From: Firm-04 sp045591925
Lineage (GTDB): Bacteria; Bacillota; Clostridia; Oscillospirales; Ruminococcaceae
Direction: 5' to 3'
DNA length: 64,000 bases
Assembly: GCA_045591925.1 (NCBI GenBank)
Contig: JAZNTW010000001.1
Location: 62,001 to 126,000, forward strand
Part shown: positions 8,535 to 17,228 of the stretch, one piece after another
How the letters are laid out: each line of letters starts with the position of its first letter
How positions within the stretch are numbered: the first letter of the stretch is position 1
Notes under the pieces: model-generated
Told to the model about the DNA's origin: nothing
The model's database searches: none
What the model saw: the letters and a program-made list of their open reading frames with translations, nothing else
Position numbers and translations under genes: made by a program

Positions 8535-9617
8535 TTAGTGTTCGAGATAATCGCGGACTTTTTTGCTGCGGCTTGGGTGGCGCAGCTTGCGCAATGCCTT
8601 TGCTTCAATCTGTCGAATACGCTCTCGTGTAACATTGAACGCCTTGCCGACATCCTCCAAGGTTTTCGGCGGCTCATTGTTCAGACCATAGCGCATCCGC
8701 AGCACATCTGCTTCACGCGGTGTCAGCGTGGAGAGCACCTCATTGAGCTGCTCTTTCAGCATGGTGTTATTTGCGGCGTCGTTCGGGGACTGTGCATGAT
8801 TATCGGGGATAAAATCACCGAGATGGCTGTCCTCCTCCTCACCAATCGGCGTTTCGAGCGAGACAGGCTCCTGTGCGATACGCATGACCTCGCGTACCTT
8901 GTCCAGCGGCATATCGAGAAAATCTGCGATATCCTGCTCGGAGGGGTCTTTGCCGTTTAAGTGCAGAAGCTGGCTGGACGCTTTTTTGACGCGTGTGATC
9001 GTTTCGACCATATGTACCGGGATACGAATCGTGCGCGCCTGATCGGCAATCGCACGGGTGATGGATTGCCGAATCCACCATGTCGCATAGGTCGAGAACT
9101 TAAAGCCTTTGGTATAATCAAACTTATCAACGGCTTTCAGGAGACCCATATTGCCTTCCTGAATCAAATCAAGGAACTGCATTCCTCTGCCGACATATTT
9201 TTTTGCAATACTGACAACCAGACGGAGATTCGCCTCTGAAAGACGATTTTTCGCCGCAGTATCATTGGGATTTTCGGACAGGCGGCGTGCGAGATCGGTT
9301 TCCTCCTCCGGCGTGAGAAGCGGCACTCTGCCGATTTCCTTGAGGTAGATTTTGACAGGGTCATCGGGAGATGAGCCGCCTTCGAGTGAAAGTGCGTCCT
9401 CCTCGTCGAGTCTGGTTTCAATATCGTCATCCAGAAGGTCTTCATCCGCAAAATCCAGATTCAGCATATTGCAGTGATCATAGAACAAACTGATCTCCTC
9501 ATCGGAAAAATCCATTTCGGAAAACGCTGCATCCAGCTCGTTCTGGGGGAGCTTACCAGCCATTTTGATGCGCTCGAGGAGCTGCTCAACCTTCTGCTGC
9601 TGCTCAGGTGTAGCCAT
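8535..9617 (-). CDS. rpoD: Primary-type RNA polymerase sigma factor (copy A)
   Basis: The protein has 360 residues. It has an acidic N-terminus (region 1.1-like), then region 1.2 (DPVKIYLKEIGRVPLLT), region 2 with NLRLVVSIAKKY, the -10 recognition helix near FSTYATWWIRQ, region 3 (IRIPVHMVETI), and region 4.2 with VTRERIRQIEAKALRKLRHP. It is the second of two adjacent rpoD-like genes downstream of dnaG. The core (residues about 85-190) is nearly identical to copy B, while the N-terminus, region 3 and the extreme C-terminus differ. It keeps the conserved Pro in RHPSRSKKVRDYLEH, which makes it the more orthodox housekeeping factor. Confidence 0.95.
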   Translation of the reverse strand: MATPEQQQKVEQLLERIKMAGKLPQNELDAAFSEMDFSDEEISLFYDHCNMLNLDFADEDLLDDDIETRLDEEDALSLEGGSSPDDPVKIYLKEIGRVPLLTPEEETDLARRLSENPNDTAAKNRLSEANLRLVVSIAKKYVGRGMQFLDLIQEGNMGLLKAVDKFDYTKGFKFSTYATWWIRQSITRAIADQARTIRIPVHMVETITRVKKASSQLLHLNGKDPSEQDIADFLDMPLDKVREVMRIAQEPVSLETPIGEEEDSHLGDFIPDNHAQSPNDAANNTMLKEQLNEVLSTLTPREADVLRMRYGLNNEPPKTLEDVGKAFNVTRERIRQIEAKALRKLRHPSRSKKVRDYLEH

Positions 9618-9672
9618 TTTTTTCCATTCCTCTCAAATATAATCTGACGTTTTGAACGTCTTGGATCGCGGT

Positions 9673-10725
9673 TTAATCAATATAGCCCTGCAATTTTTTG
9701 CTGCGGCTGTAGTGCTTGAGCTTACGAAGTGCTTTCGCTTCGATCTGACGGATGCGCTCACGTGTGACGCCGAGCGCCTTGCCGACATCTTCAAGCGTCT
9801 GCTGTCTGCCGTTTTCCAGACCGTAACGCATCCGCATGACCTTGGCTTCGCGGTCTGTGAGCGTGGACAGGACTTCATTGAGCTGTTCTTTCAGCATGGC
9901 ATTCGAGGCTGCCTCATCCGGAGAAAGTGCCTGATCGTCCGGAATAAAATCACCGAGGTGACTGTCTTCCTCCTCACCGACCGGCGTTTCCAGCGAAACA
10001 GGGTCTTGTGCGATACGCATGATTTCAAGCACCTTTTCGACCGACATTTCCAGCTTGCTTGCAATATCCTCCGGACTTGCTTCCTGTCCTGTCTCGTGCA
10101 AAATCTGGCTTGAAATCTTTTTTACTTTTGTGATGCTCTCAACCATGTGTACCGGGATACGAATGGTACGTGCCTGATCTGCAAGCGCTCTGGTGATAGC
10201 CTGCCGAATCCACCATGTTGCATAGGTCGAAAACTTAAAGCCCTTGGTGTAATCGAACTTATCGACCGCTTTCAGGAGACCCATATTGCCCTCCTGAATC
10301 AAATCAAGGAACTGCATTCCTCTGCCGACATATTTCTTTGCGATACTGACAACCAGACGGAGATTCGCTTCCGAAAGACGGTTTTTCGCCGCAGTATCAT
10401 TGGGATTTTCGGACAGGCGGCGCGCAAGCTCGGTTTCCTCCTCCGGTGTCAGAAGCGGCACTCTGCCGATCTCTTTCAGATAAATCTTTACAGAGTCATC
10501 ATTTGAGATTTCGTCGTTTGCCATTGTCACAGCCGGATCAATCATGTCATCGACGGAAACATCGTCGTCTGCCAGCTCGATTTGCAGTGCAGAGCAGCGT
10601 TCCATGATGATATCCGGATCAATGGAAAGCGTTTCGGACGCCTCCTGTACTTCGGCAATCGTAATTTTACCGCTTGCCTTTGCTTTTTCAAGCAGTTGAT
10701 TTAATCGTTTTTCTTCATCTGCCAT
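9673..10725 (-). CDS. Primary-type RNA polymerase sigma factor (copy B, tandem paralog)
   Basis: The protein has 350 residues; the start at 10725 follows AGGAGGAATC. All RpoD regions 1.2 to 4.2 are present, including NLRLVVSIAKKY and VTRERIRQIEAKALRKL. The conserved Pro after the helix-turn-helix is replaced (KHYSRSKKLQGYID). Compared with copy A, 55 bases downstream, regions 1.2-2.4 are almost unchanged at the DNA level as well, which suggests gene conversion or recent duplication of the core. The N-terminus and region 3 have diverged. It sits between dnaG and copy A in the usual macromolecular-synthesis order. It may be a stationary-phase or sporulation-time alternative, but that is inference. 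Confidence 0.92.
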   Translation of the reverse strand: MADEEKRLNQLLEKAKASGKITIAEVQEASETLSIDPDIIMERCSALQIELADDDVSVDDMIDPAVTMANDEISNDDSVKIYLKEIGRVPLLTPEEETELARRLSENPNDTAAKNRLSEANLRLVVSIAKKYVGRGMQFLDLIQEGNMGLLKAVDKFDYTKGFKFSTYATWWIRQAITRALADQARTIRIPVHMVESITKVKKISSQILHETGQEASPEDIASKLEMSVEKVLEIMRIAQDPVSLETPVGEEEDSHLGDFIPDDQALSPDEAASNAMLKEQLNEVLSTLTDREAKVMRMRYGLENGRQQTLEDVGKALGVTRERIRQIEAKALRKLKHYSRSKKLQGYID

Positions 10726-10789
10726 TTTCTGATTCCTCCTTGGCGCTGCGCGCCGTTTCTGAATGCCAAGCGCGGAATAATCGCGCGGA

Positions 10790-12550
10790 TTATCGTTTAT
10801 TCTGCCGTATCTGCGCAAAAAACGCAGAAGCCTCGGCGTCACTGAGGTTTGCGATATCGACATCCTGCAATGGTTTTTGCTTTAGCTTGCGGATGCAGTC
10901 CTCGACAACCTTTGGGCTGATATTGCCCAGAATTTCATTGTTTGCCATAATTCCGGTAATTCTTCCGATTTCATCCGGTGAAAAATTCTCATCAGAAAAA
11001 AGCGAAAGTGAAAAGTCATAGCCCTGCGGAAGCATATTTGCGAGCTGTTCAAAGATTTTTCGATGGAAGGCTGTCACAAATTCTTCCGGCTTGATTCTTT
11101 CCAGCACGGATTCAAGCGCATCGGGCTGCTGAAACAGATAGTAGAGAATCTGTTCTTCTGCCTTTGCTTCTGCATGATGCAGTGAAGCTTCCGGGTTAAC
11201 GGGATCGCGCATACGCGGTGCTGTGACTCTTGCTCGCCATTGCTGTTTTTTCGCGCCGGCTTTGCGCTTATTGCATTCGCGTTTCACCTGCGATTTCAGC
11301 AGCTCCGGATCAATGTCGTAATCCTTTGCAACACGCGATAGATACACATTGCGATCCAGCTCATTTTCAATGCCTGCGAGAATATCGACCGCCTTGTGCA
11401 GCGCGGTGATCGTACCGTCCTCACTGGCGGGGTCGATGCCGTCACGACAGTGATTCAATGTATAGGTCATAGCGTCCTCGGCATCCTCAAGCAGCTTTCG
11501 GAAATAAGATGCGCCGAATTTTTTGAGATATTCATCGGGGTCTTTTGCATCGTGCATATGCAGAATCCGCGGTCGCAGCCCGACAGCTCGCAGCAGATTG
11601 ATCGCCTTGACGGTTGCATTCTGACCGGCAGCGTCGCTGTCATAGGCGATCACAACCTCCTCGGCGTATTGCCGCATGAGTCTGCATTGGTCGGGCGTAA
11701 TTGCCGTGCCGAGCGATGCGACAACATTTTCAAAGCCTGCCTGATGAATCGCAATAACGTCCATATAGCCCTCTGCGAGAATCAAGCGTTTGGATTGCGA
11801 TTTTTTTGCAAAATTCATCGAAAAGAGGTTGCGGCCCTTTTTGAATACCGGCGTATCCGAGGAATTGAGGTATTTGGGTTCGCCGCCCTTGTCGATGGTT
11901 CTGCCGCCGAATGCAATGACATTGCCGCGCAGATCAATAATCGGAAATATGACTCTGTTTTTGAAGCGGTCATAGAGCTTTCCGCTTTTGGCAGAGCGGC
12001 TGCATAGGTTTGCTGCAAGCAGTTCTTCCTCGGTAAATCCAAGCTGACGCATTGCATTCAGCAATCCATCCCATTGATCGCCGGCAAAGCCAAGCCCGTA
12101 TTTTTTGATGATATCGGGACGAAGCGCACGTTCCTTGAAATAGACAAGTCCGCGCTTATCCGAACCAATCAGTTGCTTATAGTAATAATTTGCAGCGGCA
12201 CGATTCAGCTCCAGCAGGCGCATTCGCTGATTTTCTGCGTTGTGGTGGTTGTCCTGCGCCGGAACAGCGATGCCTGCGCGCTCGGCAAGCATCCGGATGG
12301 CATCCATATAGCCGATGCCCTCAATCTGCCGGATAAAGGATATGACATCGCCGCCGGCATGACAGCCGAAGCAATAAAAATGCTGATCCTGCGTATCGGG
12401 ATAAACCACGCAGGATGGCGTTTTTTCGGAGTGGAACGGGCATTGGCATTTGAGCAGAGAGCCTGCCCGTATGAGTTGCACATAGCTGCCCATGACCTGC
12501 TCAATCGGGTTTGCCTGTTTGAGCTGATAGATAAATTCCTGCGGCAGCAT
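10790..12550 (-). CDS. dnaG: DNA primase
   Basis: The protein has 586 residues. I chose the ATG giving MLPQEFIYQLKQAN; a GTG three codons upstream lies too close to the AGGA. The N-terminal CHC2 zinc finger has Cys37, His40, Cys60 and Cys63 (CPFH and YCFGCH). The catalytic core carries the TOPRIM glutamate in LILAEGYMDVIA and the DSD motif in VVIAYDSDAAGQNA. The C-terminal third is the helicase-binding region (YLFQQPDALESVL). The order dnaG then sigma factor is conserved in Firmicutes. It makes RNA primers on the lagging strand at the replication fork. Confidence 0.96.
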   Translation of the reverse strand: MLPQEFIYQLKQANPIEQVMGSYVQLIRAGSLLKCQCPFHSEKTPSCVVYPDTQDQHFYCFGCHAGGDVISFIRQIEGIGYMDAIRMLAERAGIAVPAQDNHHNAENQRMRLLELNRAAANYYYKQLIGSDKRGLVYFKERALRPDIIKKYGLGFAGDQWDGLLNAMRQLGFTEEELLAANLCSRSAKSGKLYDRFKNRVIFPIIDLRGNVIAFGGRTIDKGGEPKYLNSSDTPVFKKGRNLFSMNFAKKSQSKRLILAEGYMDVIAIHQAGFENVVASLGTAITPDQCRLMRQYAEEVVIAYDSDAAGQNATVKAINLLRAVGLRPRILHMHDAKDPDEYLKKFGASYFRKLLEDAEDAMTYTLNHCRDGIDPASEDGTITALHKAVDILAGIENELDRNVYLSRVAKDYDIDPELLKSQVKRECNKRKAGAKKQQWRARVTAPRMRDPVNPEASLHHAEAKAEEQILYYLFQQPDALESVLERIKPEEFVTAFHRKIFEQLANMLPQGYDFSLSLFSDENFSPDEIGRITGIMANNEILGNISPKVVEDCIRKLKQKPLQDVDIANLSDAEASAFFAQIRQNKR

Positions 12551-12839
12551 TGCAGTCACATCCTCGTATAATATATTTAAGGGTAATTTAAAGAGAACCC
12601 TTATAAAACCTCTTGTTTATTACACAGAAATGTGAGACAATAAATCTGTACATTCAGGGGGTGTTGTTCACGTCCTTGAAGCATGGCTTCCACTGCAAAA
12701 GACGCTTTTTCTTTTCAGATAAAGCAGCTTATGCAGCAGCTTATTTTCCTACTCCTCCAAATAATCCTCAAAATTTTTCTTGATTTTTCATTTTGGGTAT
12801 TGACTTTTTATAGCTGGTCTTTCCGTGAGCCCGCTATGT
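12551..12839. other. Intergenic region upstream of dnaG
   Basis: About 290 bases hold the dnaG leader. On the minus strand AGGGTTCTCTTTAAATTACCCT (arms AGGGT and ACCCT) sits about 25 bases before the start, overlapping an AT-rich promoter-like stretch that ends in TATATTATAC. No tRNA, convincing small gene or good -35/-10 pair was seen in the remainder. Confidence 0.4.
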
Positions 12840-13832
12840 TTATCTGACATCCCATGAGCGCGGAATAAAGAGCTTTTCATAATCATAAATTGCATAGTCG
12901 TCGCTCATGCCTGCAATATAGTCACAAACAGCGCGTTCTACGGTAAACCGTTCCGCAAGCGCCTGATAATCCTTTGGCATTTCCTGCGGATGCTCGCAAT
13001 AGTAGGCATAGAGGCGGCGAATCAGCTCCTGCGCCTTGTGATCCTCGGTTTTTGCCGCGGAGCCGGAATAAACATTTTCATAGAGAAATTTATGTAGCTT
13101 ATCATGTGCCTGACGGATTTCCGGCATCATATCCGGTTCCTCATTGCCATGCTCGATGACCGATGTAATCATCGTTGTGATGCGCTGGGACTTGGTGTGT
13201 CCGAGAATTTCGGTGCAGTCACGCGGCAAATCCGCATCCTTGAGAATTCCGCCGCGGATGGCGTCGTCAATATCATGATTGATGTAAGCGATCCGGTCTG
13301 CTAGGCGCACAAGATTGCCCTCTAAAGTCTGTGCGATCATATTGGTATGACAGAGGATGCCGTCGCGTACCTGCTTGGTCAGATTCAGCCCCTGTCCCTT
13401 TTTTTCGATATATTCTACAACGCGCACGCTTTGTTCATAATGCTTATAGCCATCGGGCGTGACGCCGTTCAGCGCGGCTTCTCCGGCATGACCGAACGGA
13501 GAATGTCCGAGGTCATGACCAAGTGCAATGGCTTCGGTCAAATCCTCGTTCAGACGCAGTGCGCGCGCCATGGTACGTGCAATCTGTGCGACCTCAAGCG
13601 TATGCGTCAGACGGGTTCGGTAGTGATCACCGATCGGAGACAGAAAAACCTGCGTTTTACGTTTCAGCCGCCGGAATGAAGCGCAGTGCAGGATGCGATC
13701 TCGATCGCGCTGGAATTCGGTTCGCAGCGGACAGAGTGGTTCCGGCACATCGCGCACGGCAGCAGAAGCATGGCAGGCACGTTCACAGAGTATTTGATTT
13801 TCAAAGGATTCCGTCTGTTCGCGGACAGTCAT
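12840..13832 (-). CDS. dgt: dGTPase-like HD-domain deoxynucleoside triphosphate triphosphohydrolase
   Basis: The protein has 330 residues; the start at 13832 follows AGGAGG on the minus strand. The HD-domain metal-binding residues are visible in RTRLTHTLEVAQIAR and AIALGHDLGHSPFGH, followed by a later metal-ligand Asp in YINHDIDDAIRGG. The N-terminal FQRDRDRILHCASFRRL is the family signature. It would cleave dGTP or other dNTPs to the nucleoside plus triphosphate and so control nucleotide pools. It stands upstream of dnaG on the same strand, 289 bases away, an order seen in several clostridia. Confidence 0.93.
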   Translation of the reverse strand: MTVREQTESFENQILCERACHASAAVRDVPEPLCPLRTEFQRDRDRILHCASFRRLKRKTQVFLSPIGDHYRTRLTHTLEVAQIARTMARALRLNEDLTEAIALGHDLGHSPFGHAGEAALNGVTPDGYKHYEQSVRVVEYIEKKGQGLNLTKQVRDGILCHTNMIAQTLEGNLVRLADRIAYINHDIDDAIRGGILKDADLPRDCTEILGHTKSQRITTMITSVIEHGNEEPDMMPEIRQAHDKLHKFLYENVYSGSAAKTEDHKAQELIRRLYAYYCEHPQEMPKDYQALAERFTVERAVCDYIAGMSDDYAIYDYEKLFIPRSWDVR

Positions 13833-13993
13833 TCGGCAAGCCTCCTTTTGCAATATTTTCTGATATACCAATATACTGCATCGAGGTCGAAAAATCCTTT
13901 TTTTCGCGCGGTTTCGCATGACTTTTGTATATATGCACAAATCGCGAATGAAACCATCTTCTTATGTTATATATTGTGTTATATATTGTTCGC

Positions 13994-14029
13994 AAAAAAG
14001 ACAACCGGCACTGCTGTGAGGCAATGCCG
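13994..14029 (-). terminator. Terminator of the small multidrug export gene
   Basis: On the minus strand CGGCATTGC, a short loop, GCAGTGCCG (one G-T pair), then GTTGTCTTTTTT. Confidence 0.8.
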
Positions 14030-14043
14030 ATTGATTTTCTGAT

Positions 14044-14601
14044 TCAGAACAGATTGATAATTGCGGTGAGTCCGCCGTAGGAGATGATTGTCATAATGAT
14101 CGTTGCGAGAACAAGTCCGAGGAGAATTGCCGGAACGGATTTTTTGCGGCTCACGTGCAAAAGCGAAGCGATCAGCGCGCCTGTCCATGCACCGGTTCCC
14201 GGCAGCGGTACGCCGACGAACAGCATCAGTCCGACAAATTCGACCTTTCGGATTTTCTCCGCTTTTTTACCGGTACCGCGCTCCTTGAGCCAGATTGCCA
14301 GCTTGCTGATCCAGCCGATCTTGCAGCGCTCCATCCAGTCCAAAATCTTCTCGATGAACAGCAGGATGAACGGAATTGGCAGGATATTGCCGAGGATGCA
14401 GATGCCGATTGCCTGCCACATCGGAATTTGCAGGAGGGAAGCGGCAATCAGACCGCCGCGCAGCTCCAGAATCGGAATCATGGAGATGATAAAGGGAATC
14501 AGAAGTGGCGGCAATCCGCCGAGGAGATCGGTCATTTTCTCCGCGAGCGCCTCTGCGCCGCTTGCGGCAAACAGAACCGGGAACATTGTTGCAGCGAACA
14601 T
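14044..14601 (-). CDS. Small multidrug export family membrane protein (COG2426-like)
   Basis: The protein has 185 residues and GGAGG upstream on the minus strand. It has about four transmembrane segments, a conserved ISMIPILELRGGLIAASLL stretch typical of the Sm_multidrug_ex family, and a second glycine-rich FVGVPLPGTGAWTGALIAS re-entrant-like segment. The name of the family comes from weak export evidence in one species; the actual substrate is unknown. It is monocistronic with its own promoter (14690-14718) and terminator. Confidence 0.85.
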   Translation of the reverse strand: MFAATMFPVLFAASGAEALAEKMTDLLGGLPPLLIPFIISMIPILELRGGLIAASLLQIPMWQAIGICILGNILPIPFILLFIEKILDWMERCKIGWISKLAIWLKERGTGKKAEKIRKVEFVGLMLFVGVPLPGTGAWTGALIASLLHVSRKKSVPAILLGLVLATIIMTIISYGGLTAIINLF

Positions 14602-14689
14602 TTTGTGCAGCCTCCGTATCTTTTATAATTTTTGATTGGGCAGAATTCTGCCGGAGCAAGATACTGTTGTATCCGACTTGCGTGTATTT

Positions 14690-14718
14690 ATTATCCCATA
14701 AAAATGGCGTGTCGTCAA
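14690..14718 (-). promoter_or_regulatory. Promoter of the small multidrug export gene
   Basis: On the minus strand TTGACG, 17 bases ending in TGG, then GATAAT. Confidence 0.7.
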
Positions 14719-14868
14719 GCAAAACAGCAAAAATTACTGCTTTTGCACAAATTTACAGCGAAACATTTCGGAAATCATAGATTATTACCAAAAAGCATGG
14801 AGAGAGGTTTTTGTTCCTTGATGAAATGTATAAATCGGATTTTAGATACTATCTTTTTTTCTTGTTAT

Positions 14869-14878
14869 ATGGTAAAAT
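14869..14878 (+). promoter_or_regulatory. Extended -10 promoter of the ABC exporter operon
   Basis: TATGG immediately precedes TAAAAT; no good -35 hexamer is visible, so recognition would depend on the extended -10. The ABC ATPase start at 14945 lies about 65 bases downstream. The remaining intergenic sequence between 14602 and 14944 shows nothing else recognisable. Confidence 0.5.
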
Positions 14879-14944
14879 AATATTGTCATGTGTATGATTC
14901 TGTTCGAAAATGTCGGAATATACGACCAGAAAGGAACTAATAGT

Positions 14945-15883
14945 ATGGGTTTTCAGGTTACGGAACTATATAAGAAATACGGCGACAAGGTTGTCGTCGA
15001 TCATCTGAGCTTTCAGATGGATAAGCCAAGCGTATACGCGCTGCTTGGCACAAACGGTGCAGGTAAAACGACCTCCATCCGCATGATTCTCAATATGCTG
15101 GCAAAGGACGGCGGTACCGTGCAGTGGAACGGCGGCCCACTGACGCTCCAGAACTGCAATGTGGGTTATCTCGCGGAGGAACGCGGATTGTATCCGAAGA
15201 ATACGCTGATGGATCAGCTTTTGTATTTTGCATCGCTGCGCGGCGTTCCGCGTGCGGAAGCAAAGAAGCGCATCAATTACTGGGCAGAGCGCTTAGAGGC
15301 AACAGAGTATCTCTATCCGCCGCAGGAGGGCAGACGTCCGGTGAAGCCGAAAAAGGCAGATCAGCTTTCCAAGGGTAATCAGCAGAAGATTCAGTTTATG
15401 CTGGCACTGCTGAGTGAGCCGGAGCTGCTGATTCTCGATGAGCCGCTTTCCGGTCTGGACCCGGTCAATACGGATTTGTTCAAGAGCATCATCCATGAGG
15501 AAATCAACAAGGGCAAATACCTGATCATGTCCAGCCACCAGATGGCGACAATCGAGGAATTCTGCACCGACCTGACGATTCTGAATCGCAGCAAGACGGT
15601 TTTGCAGGGCAATCTTGCGGACATCAAAAAGAGCTATGGCAGAATCAACCTGTTCGTGAAAGCGGAGCAGGAACTGCGCCCGATCATTGAGGCGATGGGA
15701 ATTACGGTGCTTTCGAGCGTTGGATTTTCTTATCAGTGCAAGGTCAGCGGCGAGGCGCAGGCGAATGCACTGCTGAAGGATCTGGTTGCAAAGGGCATTA
15801 CATTGATTGCCTTTGAGCTTCGTGAGCCGAGTCTGCATGAGATTTTCGTGGAAAAGGTAGGCGAGACGCATGAAGAACAATAA
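14945..15883 (+). CDS. ABC transporter ATP-binding protein (NatA/YhaQ type)
   Basis: The protein has 312 residues. The ATG at 14945 is preceded by AAGGA and gives MGFQVTELYKKYG; an upstream in-frame ATG lacks a site. Walker A is GTNGAGKTT (Lys41), the signature is LSKGNQQK, Walker B is LLILDEPLSGLDP, and the switch His is in MSSHQM. The C-terminal 80 residues form the small accessory domain seen in NatA-type exporters. The stop overlaps the next gene by 14 bases, and two ABC-2 permeases follow, so this ATPase powers a heteromeric exporter of unknown substrate. Confidence 0.93.
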   Translation: MGFQVTELYKKYGDKVVVDHLSFQMDKPSVYALLGTNGAGKTTSIRMILNMLAKDGGTVQWNGGPLTLQNCNVGYLAEERGLYPKNTLMDQLLYFASLRGVPRAEAKKRINYWAERLEATEYLYPPQEGRRPVKPKKADQLSKGNQQKIQFMLALLSEPELLILDEPLSGLDPVNTDLFKSIIHEEINKGKYLIMSSHQMATIEEFCTDLTILNRSKTVLQGNLADIKKSYGRINLFVKAEQELRPIIEAMGITVLSSVGFSYQCKVSGEAQANALLKDLVAKGITLIAFELREPSLHEIFVEKVGETHEEQ

Positions 15884-17228
15884 TCTGCACGGTGCCGGAA
15901 CCGTATTCCGTTACACAGTGCAGCAGCATTATAAAACGCCCTCTGTGATCGTTTTTCTGCTGGTATTGTTCGTAATGGCGGTTGCTTCGATGCCGCTTAT
16001 GACGCTGTTTTCCGGCGAACAAAAGGAGAGCACCGAGACCGGTGTTCGCACGCTTTATCTCAGAAATGAAACAGACTTTCCGCTTGAAATCACGGCGCTT
16101 CAGGAGAATGAGCGCTATCAGGAACTGGAAATTCATGCAACGGATGAGGATGATGAAACGCTGAATGCGCGTCTGGTGAAAGAGCCGGACGCCGCGGTAT
16201 CCGTCGTGAAGCTGGACGCTGAGGCGTTTCATTTTACAATCAACACGCGGTATGCAAAGGATTGCGAGGTGTCCCACGGCGATGCAATCATGCTTAACAG
16301 TGCGCTTGAAAACGTTTTGCATGATTCGCTGCTGATGGCACTTTCCGTGACGGAAGCGCAGGAGGCAATGCTTCATACTAAAGTGGTATCACAGGTTTCC
16401 AAGGTCAGCGATTTCCTGAGCGGCGCAGAGGAAACCAATGCGACAACGCACGTGATGGCAAATGTCGCTTATAACTATTTTATTCTGATTCTCTGTATGC
16501 TTTCGATGAGCTATATTTTCCAGCAGTGCATGGAGGAAAAAGCCTCGAAGCTCGTAGAGATGCTGATGGTCAGTATTTCACCGACGGCACTGCTGGTCGG
16601 AAAGATTCTGGCGGTCACGGTATTTATTTTCGGCGGCATTGCGCTGGTTGCAGTCGGATTGATCATATCGTTCCTGATTACAACGCAGATTTCCGATTTG
16701 ACTACGGTAAAGGAAATCTTAGAAACGCTGCTGCAATTCGATTTAAGCTCCATTCAGCTGAATGCCGGAACGGTTGTGCTGCTGGTTCTCTGCGTTCTGT
16801 TTGTGTATGCGATTTTCGCAGCATTGAGTGGTATTGCCGGTTCGTGCTGCTCTAAGGCAGAGGATACGCAGCAGGCAAGCCTTGTGGTTGTATTGGTTGC
16901 ACTGGCAGGCTATCTGGTCAGCTCCTTTGCACCGATGTTTGAGAGCGATGCAGGCAACATCTTCTTCTCGCTGTTCCCGCTTACCTCGGTGTTCAGTGCG
17001 TTCCCGAATTATGTTTGCGGAAAGATTGGAATGCCGATTTTGGTTCTTGGTCTGATTCTTCAGGCGCTGACGGCAGTGGTGCTGATTCGGATTGCCGGTA
17101 CGGTTTACAAGGTCATGCTGCTGTATCGCGGCGGATTCCCGAAGCCGAAGCAGCTGATCCAGATGATGAAAGAACACAAGGCGTCTGCGAAAGCCGCTGC
17201 CGGAAAGGAGGATTCTCATGCCGTCTAA
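15870..17228 (+). CDS. ABC-2 type permease, first subunit (NatB-like)
   Basis: The protein has 452 residues. One N-terminal transmembrane helix (about 28-50) is followed by a roughly 150-residue extracytoplasmic domain and a cluster of five or six C-terminal helices. The permease core contains QQCMEEKASKLVEMLMVSISP, the typical cytoplasmic coupling segment of NatB/YhaP proteins. It overlaps the ATPase gene upstream and the second permease gene downstream (11 bases), so the three are translationally coupled. The substrate is unknown; sodium or peptide efflux has been proposed for relatives. Confidence 0.9.
   Translation: MKNNNLHGAGTVFRYTVQQHYKTPSVIVFLLVLFVMAVASMPLMTLFSGEQKESTETGVRTLYLRNETDFPLEITALQENERYQELEIHATDEDDETLNARLVKEPDAAVSVVKLDAEAFHFTINTRYAKDCEVSHGDAIMLNSALENVLHDSLLMALSVTEAQEAMLHTKVVSQVSKVSDFLSGAEETNATTHVMANVAYNYFILILCMLSMSYIFQQCMEEKASKLVEMLMVSISPTALLVGKILAVTVFIFGGIALVAVGLIISFLITTQISDLTTVKEILETLLQFDLSSIQLNAGTVVLLVLCVLFVYAIFAALSGIAGSCCSKAEDTQQASLVVVLVALAGYLVSSFAPMFESDAGNIFFSLFPLTSVFSAFPNYVCGKIGMPILVLGLILQALTAVVLIRIAGTVYKVMLLYRGGFPKPKQLIQMMKEHKASAKAAAGKEDSHAV

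Noticed and set aside
12682..12846. Possible 54-codon hydrophobic gene on the plus strand between dgt and dnaG
   Set aside because: No ribosome binding site, overlaps the end of dgt on the other strand, and composition follows AT-rich intergenic sequence.
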